From Loktanella sp. Alg231-35 (GTDB lineage Bacteria; Pseudomonadota; Alphaproteobacteria; Rhodobacterales; Rhodobacteraceae): a DNA stretch of 64,000 bases. Positions 1 through 9,200 of the stretch are shown here, piece by piece. The DNA is taken from NCBI RefSeq assembly GCF_900143545.1, contig NZ_FREV01000008.1, positions 85,373 to 149,372 of the forward strand, read 5' to 3'. Every line of letters starts with the position of its first letter. The first letter of the stretch is position 1. The notes under the pieces are model-generated. The model was not told where the DNA came from, did not search any database, and worked only from the letters and a program-made list of their open reading frames with translations. The translations under genes and the position numbers were made by a program.

Positions 1-600
1 GTCCTCCTGGGCCGCGTCAATGGGACGTCTACCGATGACGATACGTTGGTTATGTCGGGTGGTATGATTGCCGTAGATGTGCGTGGCGACAATGGCAATG
101 ACACGATCACGCTGACAGGTGGCAATATAGGGCGCAACGTAGATGCCAGGTCGGGGACTAACACGATCACACTGGATGGCACATCGGTCGCTGCATCGAT
201 CTCCGCTGGTGGTGGCGATGATACATTCAGCCTGCTTTCTGGCTCTGCGGGCAGCGTAGATGCGGGCTCTGGGTCTGACACGATCACCCTCGACGGTGCG
301 ACTGTGACGGGCGATCTCTTAGGAGGAATAGGGCAAGATCTCATCACTGCAAACTCGGGTTCGGTTGGCGGCAGCGTCATTCTGGGGCGCAACAACGGCA
401 CCTCGACCGAAGCCGATACTTTCCTGATGACAGGCGGCGCGATCTCTACCGATGTGCGAGGTGATCTGGGCGATGACACTATCACGCTGAACGGTGGCAC
501 CGTGGGGCGAGACGTCAATGCTAACTCAGGTAATGATACAATCGTACTTGATGGCGGGACAATCGGAGGTGAGGTGATTGGTGGCGATGGCGAGGATGAC
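1..600 (+). repeat. Tandem 375-bp (125-residue) passenger repeat
   Basis: The segment starting at base 1 (LLGRVNGTST...) recurs at base 376 (VILGRNNGTST...). The shared order is an LGR-NGTST motif, a VRGD-G-DTITL-GG block and an NTITLDG/NDTIVLDGG block. The period is 125 codons; the second copy degenerates after about base 600. The array continues upstream out of the window, so the copy number is unknown. Confidence 0.75.
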
Positions 601-2376
601 TTCACTTGGACTTCGGGCACGATGGCAGGATTTGATGGCGGCGACGGGTCGGACCTAGCCAGAGTGACGGCTACCGAGTATGACGGCAGCCAGATGCTCG
701 ACGGCGGTGACGATGCTTCCCTGACCGACGGCTACATCGACAGTCTGGCCCTTGATGGTGTATCGGTAACCACCAGTTCCGCCCTTGTCCGTAACTGGGA
801 ATCGATACAGGTCCTTGACGGCACCGTCGATTTCGGGCCAAACCTGACAGTCGGCAGTGGTCGGGACCTGGGTCTGATTGCCGGCGTCGGTGGCATTATC
901 AGCAGTTCGGGGAATTTTAGCCTGACCGGCGATCTGGTTACGCTTGACGGCGGGATTTATCAGAGCATTCCTGGTAACGCCTCGATGCTCTCGGTTTCCG
1001 GTAACATCCGCAACTCCGGGGAGATAAATGTCCAGGATGGAGCAGCAGGCGATTCCATCACCACGGGCGGCAGTTATTCTGGCGCTGGCGCCTTGCTGCT
1101 TGACGTCGATTTTGCTGGCGATACGGCCGATACCCTGACGATCGCGGGCGATGTCATAGTGGGTGGGACCACGGTTGTTGTTGCTGATGTCTCAACCGGT
1201 ACGGCCAGCGGCAATGACATCTTACTTGTCGATGTGATGGGTGCGACCGGTGCCGGCGATTTCCAGCTGGATGGCGGTACGGTAAGGGTCGGAAGTCTGC
1301 CTTATTTGCTGGAGCTTGTCGACTCTCAGTGGTTCTTGCTGCTTGACTTCCTGCCCTCAAGCCTCGTCAGCGAAGCCTACCCCAAAGGCCTGGATACGCT
1401 CAACAAGCTTGTTGGTCACAGCCAGCGCGTTCGTAACAGGGCTTGGCTAGCCGGAGGCGATCCATTTTGCGGTAGCCACGAAGTGCAGCCAACCGATCGG
1501 TATGGTAATGCGTGGCCCTGCAGCGAGGTTGGTGTGTGGATGAAGCTTTCCGGCTCTCTGTCCGGCTTTGATCCTAAGTTCTCTACGATCGAAGCTGATC
1601 TAGGTACTTCAATCGATTATGACATCTCCACAATGAAGTATGAGTTCGGTGTAGATACCACGCTTGCCGATGACGACAACGGTCGGCTTGTAGGTGGAAT
1701 GTGGGTTTATTTCGGCTCTGCGTCCCTGTCGGGTGCAGCGTCAGACGAAAATGGCAAATTGAATACCGACGGTTTTGGTGTGGGAGCGAGCCTGACTTGG
1801 TACGACGAGTCGAGCTTCTATGTCGACGCGCAGCTTCAGTACTCAAAGTTCGAGAGCGATCTATCTACCAGCGGTTCATTCGCAGTGTCCGACAATCGGG
1901 GTTCGGGCCTTGCCGCATCAATCGAGGTTGGCAAGACCTATGCGTTGAGCCCCGCCCTGTCGATTACGCCCGAAGCACAGGTAATGTACTATGATCTGAA
2001 TTTCGATAGCTACGTCGGAGAGACTGGTGACGATGTCTACCTAGAAGATGGCACAACTACCGAGATCCGGCTTGGCGGCACCTTCAATTATCGGGATTCC
2101 AACGCCCATAATGGAAACGATCGGCTGTATGTATCAGGCAACGTGTTTCACTATCTGGATGATATGACCGTCGTGAATTCCGCCGGTACGCGTCTGGTTA
2201 ACAAGCAGAGACCCTGGCGCGGTGAAATCGGTCTTGGCGCCTCACACGAGTGGACCGGTGTGGGCAACGCGCGGATGGCGATCTTTGCCGATGTGACGGC
2301 CGGAACTGATTTCGGAACTAGTTTGAGTTCAGGAAGAACACTGAAGGGCAGCATCGGATTCAAGATGGAATTTTAA
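1..2376 (+). CDS. Autotransporter domain protein (5' end outside window)
   Basis: The reading frame is open from the first base, so the gene starts upstream of the window; about 791 codons are visible. The first two thirds is a Gly/Asp/Ser/Thr-rich passenger made of short units of the type GxGxDTItLdG, as in repetitive secreted adhesins. From about codon 490 the sequence changes to alternating hydrophobic/polar strands typical of an autotransporter beta-barrel, and it ends in Phe (GFKMEF), the usual C-terminal signature for outer-membrane insertion. The passenger would be displayed on the cell surface. The passenger's function (adhesion, biofilm or other) cannot be read from the sequence. No partner gene is adjacent; the next gene is on the opposite strand. 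Confidence 0.85.
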   Translation, partial: VLLGRVNGTSTDDDTLVMSGGMIAVDVRGDNGNDTITLTGGNIGRNVDARSGTNTITLDGTSVAASISAGGGDDTFSLLSGSAGSVDAGSGSDTITLDGATVTGDLLGGIGQDLITANSGSVGGSVILGRNNGTSTEADTFLMTGGAISTDVRGDLGDDTITLNGGTVGRDVNANSGNDTIVLDGGTIGGEVIGGDGEDDFTWTSGTMAGFDGGDGSDLARVTATEYDGSQMLDGGDDASLTDGYIDSLALDGVSVTTSSALVRNWESIQVLDGTVDFGPNLTVGSGRDLGLIAGVGGIISSSGNFSLTGDLVTLDGGIYQSIPGNASMLSVSGNIRNSGEINVQDGAAGDSITTGGSYSGAGALLLDVDFAGDTADTLTIAGDVIVGGTTVVVADVSTGTASGNDILLVDVMGATGAGDFQLDGGTVRVGSLPYLLELVDSQWFLLLDFLPSSLVSEAYPKGLDTLNKLVGHSQRVRNRAWLAGGDPFCGSHEVQPTDRYGNAWPCSEVGVWMKLSGSLSGFDPKFSTIEADLGTSIDYDISTMKYEFGVDTTLADDDNGRLVGGMWVYFGSASLSGAASDENGKLNTDGFGVGASLTWYDESSFYVDAQLQYSKFESDLSTSGSFAVSDNRGSGLAASIEVGKTYALSPALSITPEAQVMYYDLNFDSYVGETGDDVYLEDGTTTEIRLGGTFNYRDSNAHNGNDRLYVSGNVFHYLDDMTVVNSAGTRLVNKQRPWRGEIGLGASHEWTGVGNARMAIFADVTAGTDFGTSLSSGRTLKGSIGFKMEF

Positions 2377-2710
2377 TGCCCATGTCTTGGTCTAGACCCT
2401 CCAACTTCCAGTCGGATCCGCTTCAGCGCGAAAGGGCCGGATCATGATTCTATCCTCTCAAAATGCGCCGCAGAGCAGCAGGTTCGCACGTGTAGTTAGA
2501 GGGTGGGTTTCGTCGATTATCATGGGGTCCGTTCCGGTAAGGGGCAGAATCGTACGTGAGTGAAACCAGCCGTTCGTTGACGACGCGGCGAAATCTGACT
2601 GTGAGCCCAGACTGACCGATGCTGCAGTGTGCATGAACGGCCGCTATTGCAGTGCAGTCAGGTTTCACGAAAACTCTGGCACCTGTGTTCACTATTTACA
2701 ATGCGCCGGG
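2377..2710. other. Gene-poor intergenic stretch
   Basis: 334 bp between the convergent autotransporter and glycosyltransferase genes. Short open frames exist on both strands, but none has a ribosome-binding site with recognisable protein composition. I see no tRNA, hairpin terminator or repeat. Confidence 0.5.
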
Positions 2711-4942
2711 TCAGATTTCTATTGGCCTGGGGGCTTGGCGCGGCAGTGTTCGCGCAAGGTCTCGGTCCGTGCGGATCGAGTCGAGGAACAATGATATCCG
2801 CTGCGCTGCATCTTCTGCGCCGGTTGCATCGGGCAAGTCGGCGGCGCGCATTTTAATGCCTTCGGCAACGCGGTCATCGAGCATCGATACGACCTTGGAT
2901 CTGAGGCGAGACGCGTCCCGCAAGGGCACAGCATAGGCGAGGCCAGAACTTTCCGCCGATGCAGCCCGCAACGCCTGATCATCCATTTCCGGCGCCTCAT
3001 TGGGCACATAGATTGTTGGTAGGCCACCCAACGTACATTCATGAAACCCGTTATACCCTGCGGTCGTGATCATCAGATCAAAGGCCGCGCTGAGCGGGAA
3101 AACAGGGTATCGTTGACGTTGTTCAAAGGGTGAATCGTCACGTGCAACTGACATCGGGTTCACAAATTCGAGAATCCGAATCCTTCTGTTCGTGAGTTCT
3201 TTTGGCAAGGCTGCAATTTCATCCCGAACAGGTTGCATGTCTGTATTCGCCTCAGCGCCCAGTTGGACCGCAATGCACCAATCGTCATCTTCAAGGCCCA
3301 ATTCGGCCCGCGCCACCTCTCTGGGCAGTCGTTCGTGCGGTGGGATCAAAAGCACCGGACCGATCGCTTCGACTTTACGGCGATGTGCGGTGGCGCCGAT
3401 GTCATCGTGTTGGGCGAACTCCCACGGCTCCAAGATCATATCGAAGAGGGCTTCGGTTTCGTCGTTCAATTCGGATTGCGGCTGCCACAGCCCTCGTCTT
3501 ATCCAGACCTTGGCGATGTCTGGACGCGCAGACAGAAGGTGGCGCACGCTTGGAAAGGCATCATTCCCGTCGAACACCACCATTCCTGCACCTGAGGCAT
3601 TGATCGCGCCTTCAAGTTCCAATTCAAAAGCAGCGTTCCAGCTTTCGCTGGTTACCTCGCCGCGACCGTGAGACTGGATGTAGTCCGCGGACATGCCGTG
3701 TTCCCAAAGAAGCGGAGTTGCAGGGGACAGGGTTAGAAAAATTGGCTGAATGTGGGGAGGAAGCGCTTTCGCAATCGCAAGCAGTCGTGTGATGTGACCC
3801 AGACCGACCCCATTGCCCGCGACCAAAAGGATTTTTTGCGTTTCTCGTGGCGGCACTGTCAGCGCGGCAGATCGGGGTTTTGGTGATGCGGGCAAGTCCA
3901 AAGCCTTCGTCACCGCGGCCAGGCGGTCAGGATGTGTTTCAAGCCCGTGGTACGCCACGATCCTTGCGCGGGCCGCCCGTGCCTGACGTTTGTATTCATC
4001 GGGCCGCGCCATGAAGAATTTGATAACGTCTGAAACCTCGTCGGGCTTACAATAGACGGCTCCATCACCAAATGTCGGACGAAAATGTTCTGGTAAAAGC
4101 GTGACCAAGCCAGTTGCCATGGCTTCGGCAATGGCAATTCCAAAGGCTTCGACCCAATTATGGCTGTGAAAGAAAACGAAAAAATCAAGTGATCGAAGGA
4201 ACTGTGAAACGCCTTGATCTGTGAAGGGCTTGACCGACCAACCGTTTGGCCCGCCGATAGATTGATCGATCGGCACGCCGCCTAAAACCCGCACTGAGCA
4301 GACATCATTGACGGGATAGGCTGCGCGCACCTCCTCTGCGGTGTCTGGCCACTTCAATGGATCATTTCGGGAATGGCGGCCAAGCACCGCATGACTGGAG
4401 GGCGGCGGGCGATCCCGCAAAGGCCATTCGCTAACATCAATGAGGTTGGGTAGATCGACCGGGAGGATCGATCCGCTTGGATGATCAACCGGCCCCAGCT
4501 GATTGCGAACAGCCGGACCAATCGGGGCGAGCGAGACAGGCGCACCAAAGGTGCGCCGCAGCGATGTGATCAAGCGATTACAGTCGTATTGTGCAACGCC
4601 GGCACCGTCAAAAAGCGGATGATGTAGGACCATTACCACATGTTTAGCCCGCAGCCTGACAGGGCGATCGGGGAGGCGCTCGAACACCATTGGGTGATGG
4701 GCAAACAGCAAGTCGGTTTCGACGACGTCGCTGGCGATAAGAACAGGAATGTCGAGGCTGATCATGGTGTCCAGAAGGCGCGGTTCCATCCCCGTGACCG
4801 TATTGGAACGCGGCCCGAGGTAAGGCAGGAACGCACTACGCAAACCGGCAGCAACACCAGCGGCAATTTCTGTCCGGAGTGCCGAAGATGTTCCCCCAAG
4901 ATAGCGGGGATCACCGGCGTGAACGATATCAAAATGCGCCAT
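2711..4942 (-). CDS. Two-domain glycosyltransferase (GT4-like plus MurG/GT28-like)
   Basis: The 743 residues hold two glycosyltransferase halves. Residues 1-350 look GT-B/GT4-like, with an E-x7-E type donor-site motif (EAFGIAIAE, near residues 265-273) followed by a degenerate ATG-L segment. From residue about 370 a second Rossmann-type start appears (KILLVAGNGVGLGHITRLL), with the glycine-rich GxGLGH signature of MurG/GT28 enzymes, and near the C-terminus TTAGYNGFHE matches the GGxN-E donor-binding region of that family. No signal peptide or membrane segment is evident, so it is probably cytoplasmic and acts on a nucleotide-sugar donor. It is the last gene of a leftward cluster with a lipoprotein and a radical SAM-sulfotransferase, suggesting synthesis or decoration of a surface glycan. 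Substrate unknown. Confidence 0.8.
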   Translation of the reverse strand: MAHFDIVHAGDPRYLGGTSSALRTEIAAGVAAGLRSAFLPYLGPRSNTVTGMEPRLLDTMISLDIPVLIASDVVETDLLFAHHPMVFERLPDRPVRLRAKHVVMVLHHPLFDGAGVAQYDCNRLITSLRRTFGAPVSLAPIGPAVRNQLGPVDHPSGSILPVDLPNLIDVSEWPLRDRPPPSSHAVLGRHSRNDPLKWPDTAEEVRAAYPVNDVCSVRVLGGVPIDQSIGGPNGWSVKPFTDQGVSQFLRSLDFFVFFHSHNWVEAFGIAIAEAMATGLVTLLPEHFRPTFGDGAVYCKPDEVSDVIKFFMARPDEYKRQARAARARIVAYHGLETHPDRLAAVTKALDLPASPKPRSAALTVPPRETQKILLVAGNGVGLGHITRLLAIAKALPPHIQPIFLTLSPATPLLWEHGMSADYIQSHGRGEVTSESWNAAFELELEGAINASGAGMVVFDGNDAFPSVRHLLSARPDIAKVWIRRGLWQPQSELNDETEALFDMILEPWEFAQHDDIGATAHRRKVEAIGPVLLIPPHERLPREVARAELGLEDDDWCIAVQLGAEANTDMQPVRDEIAALPKELTNRRIRILEFVNPMSVARDDSPFEQRQRYPVFPLSAAFDLMITTAGYNGFHECTLGGLPTIYVPNEAPEMDDQALRAASAESSGLAYAVPLRDASRLRSKVVSMLDDRVAEGIKMRAADLPDATGAEDAAQRISLFLDSIRTDRDLARTLPRQAPRPIEI

Positions 4943-4963
4943 TAAGCGGATGCTTTGAAACGG

Positions 4964-5227
4964 TTAGTAGGCTGCGACTCTAGGCCGCTCGGAGCCTCGC
5001 GCAGGCGAAGCGTAGCCGAGTTCCGCGACAGCACTCGGCCCCAAGGCACTTTCAAGAGCGCCGATGGCTTGGCCCGCATAAAAGCCGTTTGGAAACTCCG
5101 TCAGATACGCCCGATAGGCTGCAACCGTTCCGGTTGAGCGCGCATTATCCCATGCTTGTTGTTCTTGCGGGGTCGCGGCGCAAGCGGCAAGAAATGCGGC
5201 AAATCCCATGACGAAGAATTTTTTCAT
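4964..5227 (-). CDS. Small putative lipoprotein
   Basis: 87 residues. The N-terminus MKKFFVMGFAAFLAACAAT is a clear lipoprotein signal peptide with lipobox L-A-A-C, so Cys16 should be lipidated. The mature part contains W-x-A-x(3)-GTVAAYRAYLTEFPNGFYAGQA, a short helical motif (W..A...Gt..ay..YL..fP.G.ya..A) that I associate with caspase-like and SEL1-type periplasmic proteins. It lies 21 bp before the glycosyltransferase gene on the same strand and is probably cotranscribed with it. Function unknown. Confidence 0.75.
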   Translation of the reverse strand: MKKFFVMGFAAFLAACAATPQEQQAWDNARSTGTVAAYRAYLTEFPNGFYAGQAIGALESALGPSAVAELGYASPARGSERPRVAAY

Positions 5228-5260
5228 CGCTCAATCAATCCTAACCTTAAAGTGAAAATG

Positions 5261-7567
5261 TTAGACCTCGAATGGCGCAAATGCACGGAAAAAATATCCT
5301 GCATCATAGAGGGATCGCTTCACGTGCTCGGGGTATTCAAACCGATCAAAGACATTTTGCGTCCGATCCTGCCGGTTTAGATCAGTTTGGATGTCGCTTA
5401 TCGGCACTGTTTTAAGGCCGCGGTCTTGCAGGTGTCTGGCGAGGTTATTTCTTATCTGTACTGGCGATAGTTGCGAGAACGCCTCGTACTCCAACACCAG
5501 TGGGCTTTGATTTTGTTGGGCAAAGGCGATGCCAAGCGCCCGATACCAATCGGCATGTATCCGGTACCATGATTGGAAATGGGAGATTTCAAAGGGCACC
5601 CTGAGTCCGGTTGTGTCAGCCCCTTTCCAAACCTGCATTTTGCGCGCTTGCAAAAGGGACGCGTAGGCCGCAAGGGGTTGGCGCCGAAGGATGATCGGAA
5701 CAAGGTCAGGATCACTCACGAGCGCCTCCAAGTCGTCATCGTGCTGAAAATGCCCTGGAAAAACTTTCAAAGAGAGTGCGGTTCTTGCGTTTTGAGCGGC
5801 CACTTCCGTGAGCTGAGAGAGCATCGCTGCTGGCTGGGATCGCGCAAAATCTATCAACCTTGGATCGCGTTCACCCGCAAAATTGATGCCGCTTCGGACA
5901 CTCAGGTGTTTGAGTCCGGCGGAGGCATAGTGTTCTAGCCCAAAAGCGCCTTCTTCGTTGAAAAGCTCGGCAAAGACAAAAAACTCACGGAAAGACCGGA
6001 TGATTTCGAACAAGTAATTCGTGCCACTCCGAGCGCTGCCAAACACAACGACTTTCTTGACGGCGGCTGCAGTGTTGATCGCAGATTTAGGTTTTTGTGC
6101 ACGAAATGGTGCAAGATTGCCCAGATCGACAAAAGGGTCCGCAAAGCATGGGCGATCCAACATTTCTCGAAGTTGAGCGTGGTTGGGATGATCGCGGCGC
6201 GTGACCTCGAGGGTGCGGAATTCCGTCGGCTGATAGGTGCCCCAGTTGCGCAGTTGCAGGAAGTGCACGCCATCTGCCCGAACATTGCGCGCAAGCGCGA
6301 CAAAATCCTCCATCTCTTCAAAATTGTCATTTTGAACCACGAAATCCAGACGAAACTCTGCAAATGCGTCTCGCGCCCGGAGTTCTCCAAGCATTTTCAG
6401 GTTTTCGATGAGGCGCTTGAAATCGCCGTCTCGCCGCAGTTTTGCGTAGGTTTCTTCTTCGGCCGCATCGATCGAAACCCAAACCGAACGGACGTGCCCC
6501 GACAGCCCAAGATCGTCCCAGGCTCGTTGATCGAACAAGACACCGTTGGTTTGCAGTTGCAAGCGCGCGCTGTCGGCTGTTTGTGCAGTGATCTTTTTCA
6601 GGACATTGCGAAAATGGCGGCTGCCGAATGGGTCACCACTTCCGGTCACTTTGATTTCCGATGCGTCCTGCAAAACGGTCGAAACATGCTGATCAAAGAA
6701 TTTGTCTAGGGCCGCGGTTTTTTCGCGATCTGCCAAGATAAGTGAGGAACGACACGACGGGCAGCTCAGATTGCACGACTCGTCATATGACAACAGGACA
6801 CGGCGTGGATTGGGAAGGGGTTGGCCCTTTTCAATCTTGCGGCGCAGATCATCCGCTTTGGCATCATCGCGGGGCGGAAGCTCACGCCCGGCTATCCGAG
6901 GGCAACTGACGCGACTGCAATACCCGAAATCCCCATCCAGAATAGAGCGCCGAATTTCCGTTGCGCGCGCGCTTTGCCAACTGTTTTGATCGTCGCTGGC
7001 GTTGCCAAGTGCCGCGGGCATCCAAGCCGCGCAGCAGGTAAAGACGTCTTTCGACCCGATGATCTCTGCTGTCGTAAATGGATTGGAGCAAAACCTGCCT
7101 TCGAGCCATTCATCAACCTCCAGACGCAATGTCTGGCTTTGCTCTTGCGCGGCCAAGGTAATGCGTTGTGCAAATGTCTCATGTTGATCGGCGGCGGATG
7201 CCTTACTCGCGAGGACCTCGGCAGAAACGAACTGCTGTTGGCGCAACGCCAGAAGCGCTGCAACCACCAAACCAAAGCCGTTCAAACCATTTGATGCCAT
7301 TGCCCGATCAATAAGTATGTCCTGCTGATCTGCGAGGACACTGCCCTTGGCGCGAATGTTCAGTGTGATCCAATTGTGCGCGAAACGTTCGGCGAGGCCA
7401 ATTTGCAAGTCTTCAGTGCGTCCACGCATGGCCCGAAAATAGGCAGGAAACGCCGCAGCTGTGGCCCTGCGAAAATGCTCGAACGGATCTGGATCTGATA
7501 CCCAACCCGTGCGGGCTGTTGGATTTTCCGTGACCGTCCCTTCGCCGTGGTACACGATTTTGTTCAC
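5261..7567 (-). CDS. Radical SAM enzyme fused to a sulfotransferase-like domain
   Basis: 768 residues, GTG start (the first ATG lies about 45 codons later, so the start is uncertain). Residues about 155-225 contain a cysteine-rich SPASM-like block (FCSNPF, FTCCAAW, YCSRVSCP). A radical SAM core follows with the CxxxCxxC cluster motif C265-NLS-C269-PS-C272 and a GSGDPF motif near 309-314. From about residue 503 a second domain begins with KKVVVFGSARSGTNYL, the 5' PAPS-binding loop of Stf0/sulfotransferase-like proteins, and runs to the end. Known family roles: radical SAM/SPASM proteins modify peptides or sugars, and sulfotransferases use PAPS. The fusion, beside a glycosyltransferase, suggests modification of a surface polymer; the substrate is not known. 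Confidence 0.75.
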   Translation of the reverse strand: MNKIVYHGEGTVTENPTARTGWVSDPDPFEHFRRATAAAFPAYFRAMRGRTEDLQIGLAERFAHNWITLNIRAKGSVLADQQDILIDRAMASNGLNGFGLVVAALLALRQQQFVSAEVLASKASAADQHETFAQRITLAAQEQSQTLRLEVDEWLEGRFCSNPFTTAEIIGSKDVFTCCAAWMPAALGNASDDQNSWQSARATEIRRSILDGDFGYCSRVSCPRIAGRELPPRDDAKADDLRRKIEKGQPLPNPRRVLLSYDESCNLSCPSCRSSLILADREKTAALDKFFDQHVSTVLQDASEIKVTGSGDPFGSRHFRNVLKKITAQTADSARLQLQTNGVLFDQRAWDDLGLSGHVRSVWVSIDAAEEETYAKLRRDGDFKRLIENLKMLGELRARDAFAEFRLDFVVQNDNFEEMEDFVALARNVRADGVHFLQLRNWGTYQPTEFRTLEVTRRDHPNHAQLREMLDRPCFADPFVDLGNLAPFRAQKPKSAINTAAAVKKVVVFGSARSGTNYLFEIIRSFREFFVFAELFNEEGAFGLEHYASAGLKHLSVRSGINFAGERDPRLIDFARSQPAAMLSQLTEVAAQNARTALSLKVFPGHFQHDDDLEALVSDPDLVPIILRRQPLAAYASLLQARKMQVWKGADTTGLRVPFEISHFQSWYRIHADWYRALGIAFAQQNQSPLVLEYEAFSQLSPVQIRNNLARHLQDRGLKTVPISDIQTDLNRQDRTQNVFDRFEYPEHVKRSLYDAGYFFRAFAPFEV

Positions 7568-7676
7568 GGTAGCCCCCAGATGACACGATACAAAATGATA
7601 GTGCGTAGTTCGGTGTATTCTTCTTTGATGAAAAGGATGGCATAGTCACACAATGCAATCAAATCAGGTTTGAAAC

Positions 7677-8078
7677 GTGGGCCAACAAGATACTGATCCA
7701 ATGCAACAGAGCGCCGGACCGTCTGTATTACTGGTCCCACGCGACGGGGCACCGAGCCCCAAAAACGGTCGCGTCGCAATTACAACTCTTGGACTTCCTT
7801 GGGCCGAGGCCCAGCGGGCTTTGGATGCGATAACCGGCAGCAAGCAATTTCAAAAAAGAGAGCTCATTCTGGTCATGACAGATGCTCAGCCCTCATGGAT
7901 CGTTTCATCGTCCCATCGCGTAGAGCTTCTCCCGACGCGTAAAACACTAGGGTCACTCAGTTCAACCGAGCGGCAGCACTGGATTGAAAGCCGTTGGTCA
8001 ATTCTCAGGGCCAAATGGGATGTCCAGTCTGAAGTCGCGTTGGGTCAGTCGTTTCATGAGTTTTCCAGATCACAATAG
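7677..8078 (+). CDS. Hypothetical protein, 133 residues
   Basis: I do not recognise a family. The GTG start at 7677 is preceded by AGG at about the right distance; an in-frame ATG at 7701 is the alternative. The protein is soluble, without a signal peptide. Its middle (RELILVMTDAQPSWIVSSS) looks like a beta-strand/turn and its end is helical and Trp-containing. It diverges from the radical SAM-sulfotransferase gene, with 109 bp between them, so a role connected with that cluster is possible but unproven. Confidence 0.55.
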   Translation: MGQQDTDPMQQSAGPSVLLVPRDGAPSPKNGRVAITTLGLPWAEAQRALDAITGSKQFQKRELILVMTDAQPSWIVSSSHRVELLPTRKTLGSLSSTERQHWIESRWSILRAKWDVQSEVALGQSFHEFSRSQ

Positions 8079-8720
8079 AGTGGGCCGTCGGTTGCCAAAG
8101 ATGGTTCGTGTTAGCGTACCAAGCCCATTGCAAATATCAAAGCAGCACAACCCAGCGATTGTTCTATTGAGGCTTGAACAAGGCGGTGATCTCGTTTGAT
8201 GTTCAACGGTCCTTTCAAATTTGAAAGTCGAGACATTTAGGTCGTTCTCGAAATAGCAGCCGTTGGTGCACCCGCAGCGGAATCACGCTTTGTCCGCGAC
8301 TTGATCCTTGTCGCCCGGATCTTTGCTGCGAAGTGAACGAATGGCTGGTTTTCTTGCCGCCGTGCAGCGGCAAGATCCGAGCAGTCGCCGCAATTTTCGT
8401 GCTGCGGGCGCACGCAGCAAGGAAAACGAATTCACAGGTTGGGCTCACTACCGCCATCGGTGCCAATGCAGCATCTAGCCGGCAGGCCCATTTCGCTTGA
8501 GCGGGGACGGCCCATACCGGTCACTCGCCTCTACCTCACGATGCTGCGGTCGCAGCCCGCTTAGCTGCCATTCGTCGCGACTGCAAAATCGAGCTGTCGG
8601 CGAACCGGGAGTCTGCGGACATTCCGGTCCTTCGCTGCACCTGCTCCAATGGCTGCTTTCTTCAACCTTTCATTGACTAACGACAAAGAAGAAGCGGTTG
8701 AACCAACGAGCGCATCGCGT
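8079..8720. other. Degenerate non-coding region
   Basis: 642 bp without a supportable gene. Open frames here (for example 8215-8466, minus) are Arg/Ser/Cys-rich and lack a ribosome-binding site. The general style resembles the gaps at 10526-10983 and 23335-24007, suggesting decayed coding DNA, but I could not align these gaps to each other. Confidence 0.45.
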
Positions 8721-9200
8721 TCACAACACGATCACTGGCCTTGCGATCATGAGCCATAGTAATGCAACGATGGCCAAGAACGCTGGGATGCCACACGCAA
8801 ACCAAATGCGATAGAGCCGCATGTAGCGTGACGTAAGTGGTACGTTGGATTGCACAGACGCGCGGGCTTCATCCCGCATCTTTGCTTGGATCGACACAAC
8901 TGGTAGCCAGAAAAGCCCAATGAAAACGTAAAGCGCGAGCGAGACGGCGATCCAGCCTTCTAAAATGGGCCATCCAAGATTGAGCGCTAAAATAATGCCC
9001 GTGACAGGCTGCGCGATGGCGGCCGTTGCTGTGAACAACATATCAGCGATGACCACTATTGCGGCAGTATGTGCAATACTGACGGGGTCCTTGGTGCGAT
9101 GGGCCATGACCATAAAGAACGCGATCCCAGCACCAGTTCCAATCAAGACGCACGCGCCAAGAACATGAAACAAACGGACAACGTCAATCCAGTCGATCAT
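8721..9200 (-). CDS. DUF2269 family integral membrane protein
   Basis: 159 residues with four hydrophobic helices; HVLGACVLIGTGAGIAFF near the start and the length match the DUF2269 family. An inner-membrane protein of unknown function. Its ATG overlaps the TGA of the upstream SDR-DoxX gene by 4 bp, so the two should be translationally coupled. In my recollection DUF2269 proteins commonly follow SDR/DoxX-like genes, which suggests a shared, possibly redox or lipid-linked, membrane role. Confidence 0.75.
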   Translation of the reverse strand: MIDWIDVVRLFHVLGACVLIGTGAGIAFFMVMAHRTKDPVSIAHTAAIVVIADMLFTATAAIAQPVTGIILALNLGWPILEGWIAVSLALYVFIGLFWLPVVSIQAKMRDEARASVQSNVPLTSRYMRLYRIWFACGIPAFLAIVALLWLMIARPVIVL

